The translations under genes were made by a program, and so were the position numbers. The notes under the pieces are model-generated. The model saw only the letters and a program-made list of their open reading frames with translations. It did no database searches and was not told where the DNA came from. A stretch of 64,000 bases of DNA, from NCBI RefSeq assembly GCF_023278565.1, contig NC_064672.1, positions 2,728,001 through 2,792,000 on the forward strand, read 5' to 3'. The stretch comes from Colletotrichum lupini (lineage: Eukaryota; Ascomycota; Sordariomycetes; Glomerellales; Glomerellaceae). Shown one piece after another: positions 13,801-25,136 of this stretch (its first letter is position 1; the number at the start of each line of letters is the position of its first letter).

Positions 13801-16800
13801 ACCAGTGCGGAGTTGACCGTCAGTCTGGACAACAACACGACCACGGAGGTCGTTCAAGACCAAGGTCTGGTGAGTCTCGGCAAGACCGAGCTCCCAGGGA
13901 AGACCAGCATACTTGATACCAGTCCAACGGGAGGCACCGGTACCACCATCGTGACCAGAGATCAGGATGTGGTCAGCCTTGGCCTTGGCGACACCGGAGG
14001 CGACGATACCGACACCAACCTCGGACACCAGCTTGACGGAGACGCGAGAGCGGGGGCTGGAGCACTTGAGGTCGTAAATCAACTGCTTCAAATCCTCAAT
14101 GGAGTAAATGTCGTGGTGAGGAGGAGGCGAGATGAGACCGACGCCAGGGGTAGAGTGACGAGTGCGAGCAATGGACTTGGACACCTTGTGACCAGGAAGC
14201 TCACCACCTTCACCGGGCTTTGCGCCCTGGGCCATCTTAATCTGAAGCTCGTCAGAGTCTGCAAGGTAAGCAGAGGTGACACCGAAACGGCCAGATGCAA
14301 CCTGCTTGATGGCAGATCGCATAGTATCGCCGTTGGGCAGACGCTGAGAACGCTCAGGATCCTCACCGCCCTCACCAGTGTTGGACTTGCCACCAAGTCT
14401 GTTCATGGCAACAGCCAGAGTGGAGTGAGACTCCATGGAGATGGAACCGTAAGACATGGCACCAGTACAGAAACGGCGCACAATCTCGGTCCAGGGCTCG
14501 ACCTGCTCGATTGGGACGGGGGTGCAGTCCTCGAACTTGAAGTCGAGCATACCGCGGAGAGTGCAGGCCTTGATCTGCTCGTACTGGGAGCGGGAGTACG
14601 CCTCGTAGGACTTGTCGTTCTTGGTGCGGACGGCATCCTGGATGTTGGCAATGCAAGTGGGATCGTTCATGTGAGCCTCACCACCATCACGCCAGTGGTA
14701 TTCTCCAGACTCGGGCAGACCGCTGATACCGACAGTGGCACGGGAGGGGAAACCACGCTCGTGGAAACGGAAAGCATCCTCAGCGATAGCCTCGAACGTA
14801 GCACCCTGGATACGAGAAGCAGTACCCTTGAAGCAGCGCTCGATGACGCTCTCGTCGAGACCAAGAGCCTCGAAAATCTGGGCACCCTTGTAGGAAGCAA
14901 GAGTCGAGATACCCATCTTGGACATGACCTTGAGAATACCGCCATCGCAGGAGTGCTTGTAGTTGTGAATGAGAGCATCGTCGGAGAGCTTCTTCTTAAT
15001 AAGCTTCTCGCGGTTGAGCTTGAGGATGCACTCCATGGAGAGGTAAGGGTTGATAGCATCAGCACCGTATCCGAGGAGAACACACATGTGGTGGACCTCG
15101 CGAGCCTCAGCAGTCTCAACGACGATGGCAGCCAGAGATCGCCACTTGTTGCTGACCAGGTGGTGGTGAACCATACCGGAGGCAAGGAGGGCAGTGACGG
15201 GAACGCGATCCTTGGAGGTGTTACGGTCGGACAGAACAATGATGCGGTCCTTGTTCTCAATGGCAGCGGTAGTCTCGTTGCAGATGTAGTCGAGGTGGCG
15301 CAAGTAGCCCGCGGTGCCCTCGCTCTTGGGGAAGGTCAAGTCAATGACCTTGACAGTCCACTCGGGGTGGATGGTGGACATGTTCTTGATAGAGTTGAAC
15401 TCGGGGATCGAGAGAATGGGGCTGGGAAGCAAGAGACGACCGCACTGAGAGCTATCCATCTCCAATAGGTTGCCCTGAGGACCGACGTAGCACTCCAGAG
15501 ACATGACGATCGACTCGCGAATAGGGTCGATGGGAGGGTTGGTAACCTGAGCGAAGAGCTGACGGAAGTACTCGTACAGGAGACGGGGTGCTTGGGACAA
15601 GCATGCCAAGGGAGCATCGTTACCCATGGATCCGAGGGCTTCCTTCTCGTCCGAGGCCATAGGAGCCAGGAGCAAGCTCACCTGCTCGTGAGTGTAGCCG
15701 AAGGACAGAAGAAGAGGATCCTCCTGCAGACGGGAGGCGTCGGGCTTGGCGGCGACATCGATGGACTTGCCAACGGTCTCGAGAACCTTGGGCAGAGTGA
15801 TGAGCTCCTGGTCGATCCAGGCGCGGAAGTCCTGACGGCTGGAGACAGCCTCCTTCAGCTCCTTGTCGTCGATGATGCGACCAGCGAGGGTGTCAACGAG
15901 CAGCATGCGACCGGGCTGGAGACGACCCTTCTGGATAACCTTCTCGGGCTCAACGGGAATGGTGCCGACCTCGGAAGCGCAAATGATGCGGTCGTCGTCC
16001 ATGACGTAGAAGCGGCAAGGACGCAGACCGTTACGGTCGAGGTTGGCACCGCAGTAGCGTCCATCGGCAAAGGTGAAGAGAGCGGGACCATCCCAGGGCT
16101 CCATCTGGCAAGCAGCCCACTCGTAGAATGCGGCCTTCTTGGGGTCCATGTGAGTGTTGCCTTGCCAGGCCTCGGGGACCATGAGCATGACAGCCTCGGG
16201 GAGAGAAAGAACACCGTTGATGGTGAGCAGCTCCAGGACGTTGTCGAAGGCGGCAGAGTCGGAACCACCGTCCTCAACGATGGGGTAGAGACCCTCGAGC
16301 TCCTCCTTGAAGATGTCGGACTGCATGACACCCTCTCGGGCCTTCATCCAGTTCTTGTTACCGCGAAGAGTGTTAATTTCACCGTTGTGGGCAGCCCATC
16401 TCAGAGGCTGAGCACGGTCCCAGGAGGGGAAGGTGTTGGTTGAGAAACGGGAGTGGACGAGGGCGAAGTGAGCCTCGTAGTCGGCGTTGACGAGATCATA
16501 GTAGTACTGGTACACCTGGACGGGAGACAGCTGTCCCTTGTAGACAATGTTCTTGTTGGAGAGGGAGCAGAGGTAGAACCAGTTCTGGAGACCAATGGTG
16601 TGGGTGGCGCGCTTTCTGAGGACATACAGCTGTCTTTCGAAGAGTCTGTCATCAAATTGCTCGGGGTCGGTGTTTTCGGGGGCGTTGGTCGGGCCGTAGG
16701 CGGAGGTCAACACGACAAAAGGTTGCATAATGATGGGTTCACGGGACTTGGCAGCAGGACCAAGCAGAGTCGAGTCAACGGGAGGCCTTCGCCATCCCAA

Positions 16801-17460
16801 GACACGCAGGCCTAACGATTCGGCAATGTCTTCCAACTGCCTCTTGGACTCTTGCAAAGTCTCCTCGTCTGGCTTAAAGAACAGGTTTCCCGTGGCATAT
16901 TGTCCCAGAGGCGGCAACTTAATGCCTTCCTCCTTTTCAAAGTTCTTGACAAAGAATCTATGAGGGATCGAAGTCATGACGCCAGCGCCATCACCGTCTC
17001 GTGCATCAGATCCCACAGCACCTCTGTGGGTCATGTTGCAAAGTAGGTTGCGCGCTGTGAGACTGGTTAGCTTGGCTGCTGGGCGAACTTTGGGCCGAGG
17101 GGATTATTGAACTCACCATCGCTGACAATCTTGTGGCTAGGCTTGCCCTTGATGTGGCTGCGAGAGGTGTCAGTGGTTGCCTGTGTAGAGTTGAGAACAG
17201 TTCTCTGTCTGGTCTTTTAGACATACCAAGCAAAGCCGACACCGCATGCGTCTTTCTCCAAGCTCGGATCGTACAATCCTCTGCGTTCGATTGTCAGTAT
17301 GGACATGTTCGAATTGATAAGGCGAGGAAACATACTGCTTCACCGGCAGAGCACCCGCCCAGGAGCCATTGTTGTCCGTCTGGTACTCATAGGGAGTGTA
17401 TTGCTCTTTCTCAGATTCAATATGGGTTTGTCGGTCGTCGAAGTCCTCGTGCAGGCCCAT
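10876..17460 (-). CDS. GLT1: Glutamate synthase (NADH-type GOGAT), fused large and small subunits
   Basis: Converts glutamine plus 2-oxoglutarate to two glutamates using NADH; the GS-GOGAT arm of ammonium assimilation. Exons 17460-17336, 17280-17227, 17157-17117, 17054-12239 and 12178-10876, giving about 2112 aa (yeast Glt1 is 2145). A leader of 53 residues precedes CGVGF, so the N-terminal nucleophile is Cys54, matching the propeptide-processed type II amidotransferase of this family. The central and FMN-binding synthase domains follow. The 3Fe-4S cluster Cys residues lie in [15 protein letters not shown] at about 1185. The small-subunit-like C-terminal third has [10 protein letters not shown] and CPAPCEGAC (Fe-S), an FAD-binding GSGPAG at about 1756 and a nucleotide-binding GGGDTG at about 1895. 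No frame break is seen. The ORF of about 1371 codons on the opposite strand is a codon-bias shadow. Confidence 0.97.
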
Positions 17461-17746
17461 GCTAGGCGAGGATTCGAGCCTGATTGCAGTGGAAGGGGCT
17501 GGTATAGGTCGACGGGGGAGGGACTATTCCAGTCGGCAGCAGTCGATCGATAGGAGCAATGGCTCTGGTACGAATCTATCACGCCGCAAAACGGGTTCAG
17601 TTAGTGACGCTGAGGGACGAATATGTGTTGGTCAAGTATGATTTTGGTTCGATGGTGGTAAAATGAGGGGGAGTAAACGCCCAATGGCCAGACACAGGGT
17701 TGCACAGAGCACAGGAGTGGTCTTGGGCCACGCAAGAGACAGAGAG

Positions 17747-17752
17747 AGATAA
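17747..17752 (+). promoter_or_regulatory. Candidate GATA-factor site (HGATAR) upstream of GLT1
   Basis: AGATAA lies about 290 bases upstream of the GLT1 start codon; another match (TGATAA) lies in GLT1 intron 1 near 17315. HGATAR is the site read by AreA/NIT2-type nitrogen regulators, and GLT1 is a plausible target. A six-base match is frequent by chance, so this is only a candidate. Confidence 0.25.
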
Positions 17753-20499
17753 GGCGAATGGTTGACGGTGAGTTCTGAGAGTGAGAGAAGAGTGGCGAAG
17801 AGGAATCGGCGGAGGAAATTGGATGCGGGGTGCGATATCCTTCAGTTAAGCTCGGAGCTGGCGAGGGACGCACGGAGGACCAGAGGGGAAATTTCCAGAG
17901 CAGGCCAAACTCTACTCCCGAACCGGATTGCTACGTCGTCCGGAAGTGAGGGAGCATCAGGTAGACTGGGAGCAAGAGTGAGAGAGCCTGGCGGTGGTAT
18001 TGACTCCCGACCCCTGTTCGCAACGACGTAAAGCCAAGAGGGTAGGACAAGCATTCCGAGCAACAATGCGCAACTGGCAGCAAGCAGCAGCACATGCCAC
18101 AAGCAATGGCGGCAGAACATGGCTCTAGTAGGGGCATTGTCGGTAGCGGTGGGAGCGAGGCAAGATGAGGCGAGCAACGCTCAAACCAAGCAATCGAAGC
18201 CGAACATGGAGGGGCAGGCTAGGACAAGAGCAAGCAAGCAGCTGGCAAGCAAGACTTCAGCCGTACCCATCCAACCCAAAAGCAGCTCAGACAATGGAGG
18301 GTCAAGCAAATGCAAGCACTGCCAGATGCCAAAGGCTGTTGGGTGCTGTCTCTCTTTCTTGCCGACCACAGCTGACGATGATTGCGGTGCCAGTGTCAGG
18401 GTGCCGTTTGCCAGTGCCAGTGCCAGTAGCGCAGCATTGCAGAATGCGGTGCCGGCGTGGGCTATGGTCGTAGCCAATGAGAGGTAAGCTGTTGCCAAAG
18501 CATGCGGCTAAGAATGGTGACGCCAGTAGCCGGCCCCAATCTGCCGTAGAAATGGGGGAACAAGCACATGGTCGCACACGCCAGTCCCGCCCATACTAGG
18601 CCGCCACCGGCCGACAACCCCTCCAAGATTTATTTATTTTTTTGGTGTGTTGTTTTGGCTTGGGGGGTTGATAGGCGATTGCAAGCTCCATTCCCGCGGT
18701 GACCTTACATCACATCCACAGGGATTACGACCAGGGGTCGCTCGTCTGGGCCTACGGGTGTGTGGGGTCGTCTGCAGTCGTACATAGTCGCATGCCCAAG
18801 GGAAAAGGGTGCATGTGTAGCGCTGTGCAGGAAAGAATGTGCGGCTGTCCCAGAGAAAGAGAGTTGGGACGGAAGACGGAGATGCCAAATTCGCTGCGAA
18901 TTGATGCGCCGTCAGATGCCATCGCCGCTGCCGCTGCTGTTGCTCTTTTCAAAGCCATTGGTGTTGCCAATGCCGCTCTTTCGTCAAAATTATGGCTCAG
19001 ACTCGCACAGCCGTTTTCGTATGAATTGGTCTCGTCAAGTGCTGCTTTCTCGGTGTCTCGCTTGTGATGCTCGTGTCTCTGTCTGTTCGGCTCCGATTTC
19101 TCTCACATATTCAAGCTCTCTGCTTCGATTCTCGTCTCTCCTGTGTGCCTTGCTGTTGGGCTGAATTGGGTGGTTGGTGGCATTGTGTGTAAGGCAGGTG
19201 AAAGGTAGTGGGAATGGCATGGCCGTGTCTCGGGTCTTGAGACGGCGGTCCCTATGTGAGCGCACGTATATAAAACTTACCGACAGGCTTTGGGTATTGT
19301 AATGGACCGAACGTGGTCGAGATGTTTGCGCAGTGGGATCGAGAGGGTTTCTTTTCTACCGTCGTAGCACCGCGCGTGAAGAGTGGGAGGGCGGAAGAAA
19401 GAGAAAAACAGAAAAGGTGGGAGGTGGGAGACTGGCAGCCTTTTATTAAGATTTGGTATATTGGTCCAAGTGTGTGGGCGAAGACGGGAGAGAGAGAGGA
19501 GTGGGTGAAGAAGGAGGAGGAGGAGTAGGTAAACGTCCTGAGTCGGCGCTGGGCCCAAGCTGGGGGAGGGGTGGTTGGAGGGGGTATCGAGAAGAGGCTA
19601 ACAAGATGGATGGGAAGAAGGCGATCGCCGGCGGCCACCCGAACGACAAGAGAACGCAAGACCAGAGGAAGCCAATGCAATCTGGATGAATAAGACGATC
19701 CTGTATGGAGACATGAAATTGGCACATAGTAGGAAAACGGGGCAATGGGTTCGGGGAGCACGAGAGCGAAGAGCGGACGAGGCGCGGAACGACAATAACA
19801 CGGCAAGAAGGTCCTTTTCGGGGATACTGGCGCTTTCCTGCCAGAAACGACCGATGGGCTGGCTCAGGTTCTCACTTGCCTTGCTGCTTTTTTCACCTTG
19901 TGGCAAGCCGACCAGAGAAAGGTTCAGCCAACCAGTGGCTCTCTTGGCCAGAATGTTGATCCACTACTCAAGGTACAAGCAGACAGGCAGGCTAAAGAAT
20001 ACCCGTCTACTGGAGAAAATCATACGGCCCCTCCCCTGGTAATTTGCGAGGTGCAGTAGGCTCAAGTGCTGGTGTTGCATATGCGCTCTGCCTCTCTCTT
20101 TTTCTCCCCCTTCTCTGCGGCTTTCCTGTCGTGTTTCTACGTTTACTGAGAGGGGAATGGGCCGAAAAAGAGCAGTGGGGGTTTGCAGCATGCAAAGTGG
20201 GATGAAATGGGGGTACGTACCAACCCCAAATGCAAGAGCTAAGGGAAGGTAGCAAGTTGCTGCAAGAGGCACTGAGATGGGATGAGAATGGGAAGGAAAG
20301 GCACGACCTCGTACCTAGGTACCGAGAAGGAGAGACGGGAAGTCATGCAAAAAGGCGGCAGGAGCAGCGGCAGCAAATGGAACGGGAGGAAAGAGCCCAA
20401 AAGAGGGGTACGTATCGGTGAGAGAGGCTCCGTGGACGGCGCGGCTGTGTCTGTGCGCTGCTGTTGCTGCCTTCCTCTCGGGCGTGTCGGTCTTTCTCT

Positions 20500-20524
20500 C
20501 CCATCCCATCCCATCCCATCCCAT
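20500..20524. repeat. (CCCAT)n microsatellite
   Basis: About five tandem CCCAT units, in otherwise non-repetitive intergenic DNA 360 bases before the AT-rich island. Confidence 0.85.
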
Positions 20525-20884
20525 CAGGGTGGCCTTTTTTCTGTTCTCGACAGGTACGCTTTTTTCGAAAACCAAGCAGACACGGACTGCCTGGAAGGTG
20601 TAAGACAAAACCATACTCCGTAGCATGGTGGGGTCCGAATAACTTACGCAGTACGGATCCCCTAGCGGGGCGAAGCGCGGTCCAATCAATGCATCGATCA
20701 ATCTAACACGTATGTCTTCCATTGGCGGCGTCTGGCGAGAGTCTCCAAATCTCTGACTCTTCGACAGCGCACTAACAGAACGGGACCCGTGGGTTGCTTG
20801 CGGGTGCCACTCTCCGCCCCGCCTCCGGTCCATAGGGCATGCGTCATCTTCTCTCCTGCTCCGTTTTTCGGGAGTCTATACATA

Positions 20885-21018
20885 AACTAATAATAACCCC
20901 CCCTAGTTAAGGTAAGAGTCCCGTATATAATAATAAGTACTTAGATATTAATAGATCCCGGCTAAATTTAACTAATTAGACTTTTTTTTTTTTAAGGTAC
21001 TCGGGCTAGAAATATTTT
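20885..21018 (+). repeat. Left terminal inverted repeat of the AT-rich island
   Basis: Bases 20885-20960 match the reverse complement of 34307-34382 almost perfectly; three of four mismatches are transitions of the RIP type. Weaker similarity continues to GGGCTAGAAATATTTT near 21002, interrupted by an extra T-rich stretch of about 20 bases present only on this side. Confidence 0.85.
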
Positions 21019-22509
21019 AAAAATAAATTATAGCTAATTAAGGTACTATTACTTAATTAAAGTCCGCTTTATAAAAAATAATTCCGACCTATACTTTTCT
21101 TTTACCTTAGCTAAATTATATCCCTTTTTTTAAACTTTTATATCTTTTTTTTTAAATTTCTATCCTTCGTTACGACTTTTATTAAAAATTTTTATTACGA
21201 AACTTATTATTATACTTAAAATTTATTAATAATTAATTAGAAATATTTTTAAATTAATTCTATAATACTTTTTTATTATTATAATAGTAATAGTTTTAAG
21301 TTTTATATTAATAATAAAAGGGGCTAGCTTAAGAATCTCTTTATATTTAAGACTAATAATATAAGTTTTATCCTTATTATTATAATTAAATATACGATTT
21401 ATTTATTTATTTTTATAATAATGAAGTTAAGTAATCTTATTATTAAGAGAACTTTATTATTATTATTTAGAGGTTAATAGCTTTTATTTTAATAGCTATT
21501 ATTAATTATCTCTTAGTATATTTAAAAAATACTTTAAAAAGGGTTATTATATTAACTTTATAATTTTTTATAAGGGATCCCTTTTTATTATTATTAACCT
21601 CGAGGTTATTTATAAATTACTTTTTATTTTATATTAATATTTTTGGCCTTATTAATAGTTTTTTATAAAATATTATATTAAAATAATATTATTTATAAAA
21701 GGCTAAGATATACCCCTAAATACTTTTTAAAAGCTTAAGGCTATTATAAATAATAAGGCGTTATTTACTATCCCTTTTAAAAAAAATAGTATTATAAATA
21801 AAAATATTTTTAAAATATTTTTAGTTTATAAAACTAATTATTTTTAATAAGACGTTACCTAGATAAAAATAAATATTAAGCTCGGCCCTAAAGAGAGCTA
21901 TAAGGTTTATAAATTATAAGATATTATTAGTTATAATAAGTATAACTTATTTTTTAATTAACGCTCTTTTTAATTAGATTTTATAACCTACTCTCCCCCT
22001 AATATATACGAGCTAATTTACTTAGTATTTTATAAGTATTATTACCCTAAACTCGCGCTAAACGAAAATATTTTTAACACGTTACTTTATTAATATTTAT
22101 ATATTATTATATTTAATATTAATTATTTTTAGAAATCTTTAAGACCCCTAAGTAAATAAGTTAGAATGGTAAAGTAGTTAAGGGTAAGCTAGTTTAGCTT
22201 ACTTTTATTAATAATTTTAATAATAATAAAATAGATTCCTAAATAAACCCTACTATTTTTACTTAAATCTTTATTAAGGATATAGATAAGTAAAAAGTAT
22301 AATTAAGGGTTAAGGAATAATAAAAAATAATTAATTTAGAGAAGTTTATAAATAAAGAGTTTATTAAAATAAAAGTATTTTACTTACTTCTTTAAAATAG
22401 TACTATATAAATTAAGAATATTATAATATTATGAATAAATATTCGTAATAAATATATAAATAGAGGTTAAGGCTATAAATACTAAGTAAATAATATATTA
22501 CTTATAAAT

Positions 22510-22670
22510 ATTTCCTAAACATTTCCTAAAAACTTCCTAAAAATTTCCTAAAAGTTTTTTAAAGATTTCTTAAAAATTTCTAAAAAGTTTCTAAAAAGTT
22601 TCCTAAATATTTCCTTAATATATTTTAAATATTTCCTTAATATATCTTAAATACTTTTTAAATATTTCTA
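22510..22670. repeat. Degenerate tandem repeat of an approximately 11-base TTTCCTAAAAA unit
   Basis: A run of about a dozen imperfect units (TTTCCTAAAC, TTTCCTAAAA, CTTCCTAAAA, TTTCTAAAAAG and similar) inside the RIP island, upstream of the LTR element. Variation between units is largely C/T, so the array was probably more uniform before mutation. Confidence 0.75.
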
Positions 22671-22854
22671 TTTTTTTAATTTCTATAATATTTATAAATA
22701 TAAATTGATTAATAAATAATGAAATAATAAATTATTAACTTATTTTAATAAATTATAAGCTTATTATATAATCATATATTTAATATAATTTACTAGTTAT
22801 TTATAATTAAAATATTAATATTATATAATAATATATATATTTATTATTATCATA

Positions 22855-22860
<6 letters not shown>

Positions 22861-22893
<33 letters not shown>
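22861..22893. repeat. (AT)n microsatellite
   Basis: About sixteen uninterrupted AT units within the RIP island, 30 bases before the 5' LTR. Confidence 0.9.
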
Positions 22894-22897
<4 letters not shown>

Positions 22898-22921
22898 TAT
22901 TATATTATTATTATTAATAGT

Positions 22922-23352
22922 TGATTAATATTATAATTAATAATTATTTAGCTAGTTTCTCTTAATTTATATAAGCCTTAGCGTTATAAATATTTTACTA
23001 AGTAAATAAAGATTTTAAAACTATTTTTAAATAATAATACATATATTACGAGCCTGAATCCTAACTTATTAACTTATAATTTTAATAATATCCTTAACTA
23101 CTTTAATAAGTTTATAATATAAAAAGTATATAAAGTTTACTAAAATAGTATAAATATTTACTAATATTATATATTAATATTATATAGTTAATATTAAGAA
23201 CTGCCCGAGTAATTAATAAAAACAAAATATAAAAATAAATAAAAAGTATATAAAAGCTTTAAAACTAGGGCTATAATTATATTAATTATACTTAAGGTTT
23301 AAATAATAACATAATAGCTACTTATTTTCTCTTTAAATTTTAATAATAATTA
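22922..23352 (+). repeat. 5' LTR, carrying a 120-base insertion
   Basis: Aligns with the 3' LTR along its length except for an extra 120 bases. The extra segment lies between two copies of AAAAAGTATATAAA, starting at 23121 and 23241. The 3' LTR has this motif once. Either a small element inserted here and duplicated its target, or the 3' copy lost the segment by recombination between the short repeats. Confidence 0.7.
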
Positions 23353-24382
23353 TTATAACTTAATATATATAACTAAAACTAAGACCCGCCCTATAAACTT
23401 ATAATAGCTATAATATATTATATATATAAAAATATAAGAATATAAAATAACTCTTTTAAATAAAAGAATTATAAATAAGTTATATATAAATAAAAAGTAG
23501 TAATTACGTAATAAAGTAATTATTATAATTACTTTAAGTAATCGCTTATTAGTATTTATTAAGTAATTACTTAATAAATAAAAGTAATTATTAATAAAAA
23601 ATATATTTTTAAGCGGACTTATATATAATATAAACTTAAACTAGGCTTAAGAATAGACTTTTTATAGCTTTTTTAATAATTAACTTAGTATTAAATCTTA
23701 TAATTATTTTTAGTTATTCTTATTAAAAACCCCTTTTAATAAGGTTATAATTAATTACTAAAGCTTTATTTATTTTATAATTTATAAATATAATTTTAGA
23801 GAAGCTATTTATAACTATAATACTATTTACTTAGTACTCGTAGCCTTAGTTTTTATTAATATACTTATTATAATTAGCTAGTTATAATATTTTAATTACT
23901 CTTATTTAATAAGTTAACTTTATAAAACTTACTAAATAATAATAAAAAACGACGATATTTTTTAAAACCTTAAGTACTTTTTTATTTAACTCTAAAAAAC
24001 TTATTAACTTAATTAATAAACTAGCTAAGGCCGAGGATAATAAAATACTTAACGTTATTTATAACTTTAATAATAATATAGTTTTTAAAAAAGTAAATTA
24101 TAAAGAAATACGACGTATTATTAAATAAAATAATAAGCAAAATAAAAGACTTGTAAAGCTTTTTAATAATAACTCTACTTAAATAGTTATAATTTTAATT
24201 AAAAATAATAAATATATTATTACTTTTTAAAATATAGTTAACGAAGTTATAATTAACTTGAGAATTAAAAAAAGAGAAGTAAACAATTTAAAATAAAAAA
24301 TTAGAACTCTTCAAGCTATTATTAATATTATTAAAACTCTTATAAATAAATAAAAAAAACTTAAGTTTAATATACTTATTAT

Positions 24383-25136
24383 TTTTAATAAAACTACTAA
24401 ATATCTTAAAGGATTTTTAATTTAGATTAAAACTTATTAAACGTTTTATATTACTAATTTTTATAATAAAATTAAACAAATTATTTACGTAATAACTTTT
24501 TTTAGAAATAAGCCCTAAAGTAGTTCGAACTTTTTTAAAGAAAATTCCTTAATAATAACGGTTATTTACTATATTATAAAAAAAAAACCGTAAATATTTT
24601 TATTAATATAATAAGATTTTAAAATACTTTTAAATCTTTATTTTAAAACCTTAATAAAAAACGATAAACTAAAAAAGACTTAGCTAATTTTTAATTAACT
24701 AAGTTTATTTTATACTATATTACTAAGTTTAAAAAACTTATAATATAATTCGATTTTATTAAAAAAACCTATATTTTCTTATTTTATTGAGGATTAAAAA
24801 ATAAAGTTAAGGACGAACTTAGTAAAGTAAAAATATTAATAGATTTTTTATATTATATTAAGCTTATTATTAAAATTAATACTTAATTATATAAATAACG
24901 TAAAAAAGGGAGAAATACGGCGCTTTTAAATTAATTTTAATAAAAAATACTAAAACTATAGTAAATTACTAAGTAATTATTAAAATAACCTAAGAAATTA
25001 ATAATAATAAAATACGTCCTATAAATAATATAGAAGACCTATAGACCTTAGTATTACTAAATATAAAAAACCTCGTTAAAAAAAGGACTTTAAATACTAT
25101 AATTATAATAAAATAAGATATATAATTAGAAATTAT
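24383..25136 (+). pseudogene. Remnant Gag gene of the LTR element
   Basis: Despite stops and at least one frame shift, the reading follows a Ty3/gypsy Gag pattern: a segment reading KYLKGFL, a tract ending TFYITNF, then a frame-shifted match to the conserved WFEPFL-type motif in which Trp has become a TAG stop, consistent with TGG to TAG. At 25095-25136 a CX2CX4HX4C zinc-knuckle spacing is visible with every Cys and the His now Tyr (TGY to TAY and CAY to TAY changes). All of these are RIP-type transitions. The gene cannot be functional. Confidence 0.6.

Larger units (their letters stand above)
17461..20882. other. GLT1 upstream region up to the AT-rich island
   Basis: About 3.4 kb of normal-GC sequence without a convincing gene. 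It contains many short imperfect direct repeats (CAAGCAAGC and CAGTGCCAGTGCCAG types at 18200-18430), a GAG/GGA-rich purine stretch at 19490-19530, a (CCCAT)n run at 20500-20524 and one TACTCCGTA 9-mer at 20614. The promoter and 5' UTR of GLT1 must lie in its proximal part. Base composition changes abruptly at 20880. Confidence 0.5.

Noticed and set aside
11353..15468. Open frame of 1371 codons on the plus strand
   Set aside because: It lies wholly antisense to GLT1, whose conserved domains prove the minus strand is coding. Its Leu/Val/Gly/Asp-rich composition is what biased codon use gives on the opposite strand.
15592..16443. 283-codon plus-strand frame
   Set aside because: Second antisense shadow of GLT1 with no domain and a similar composition.
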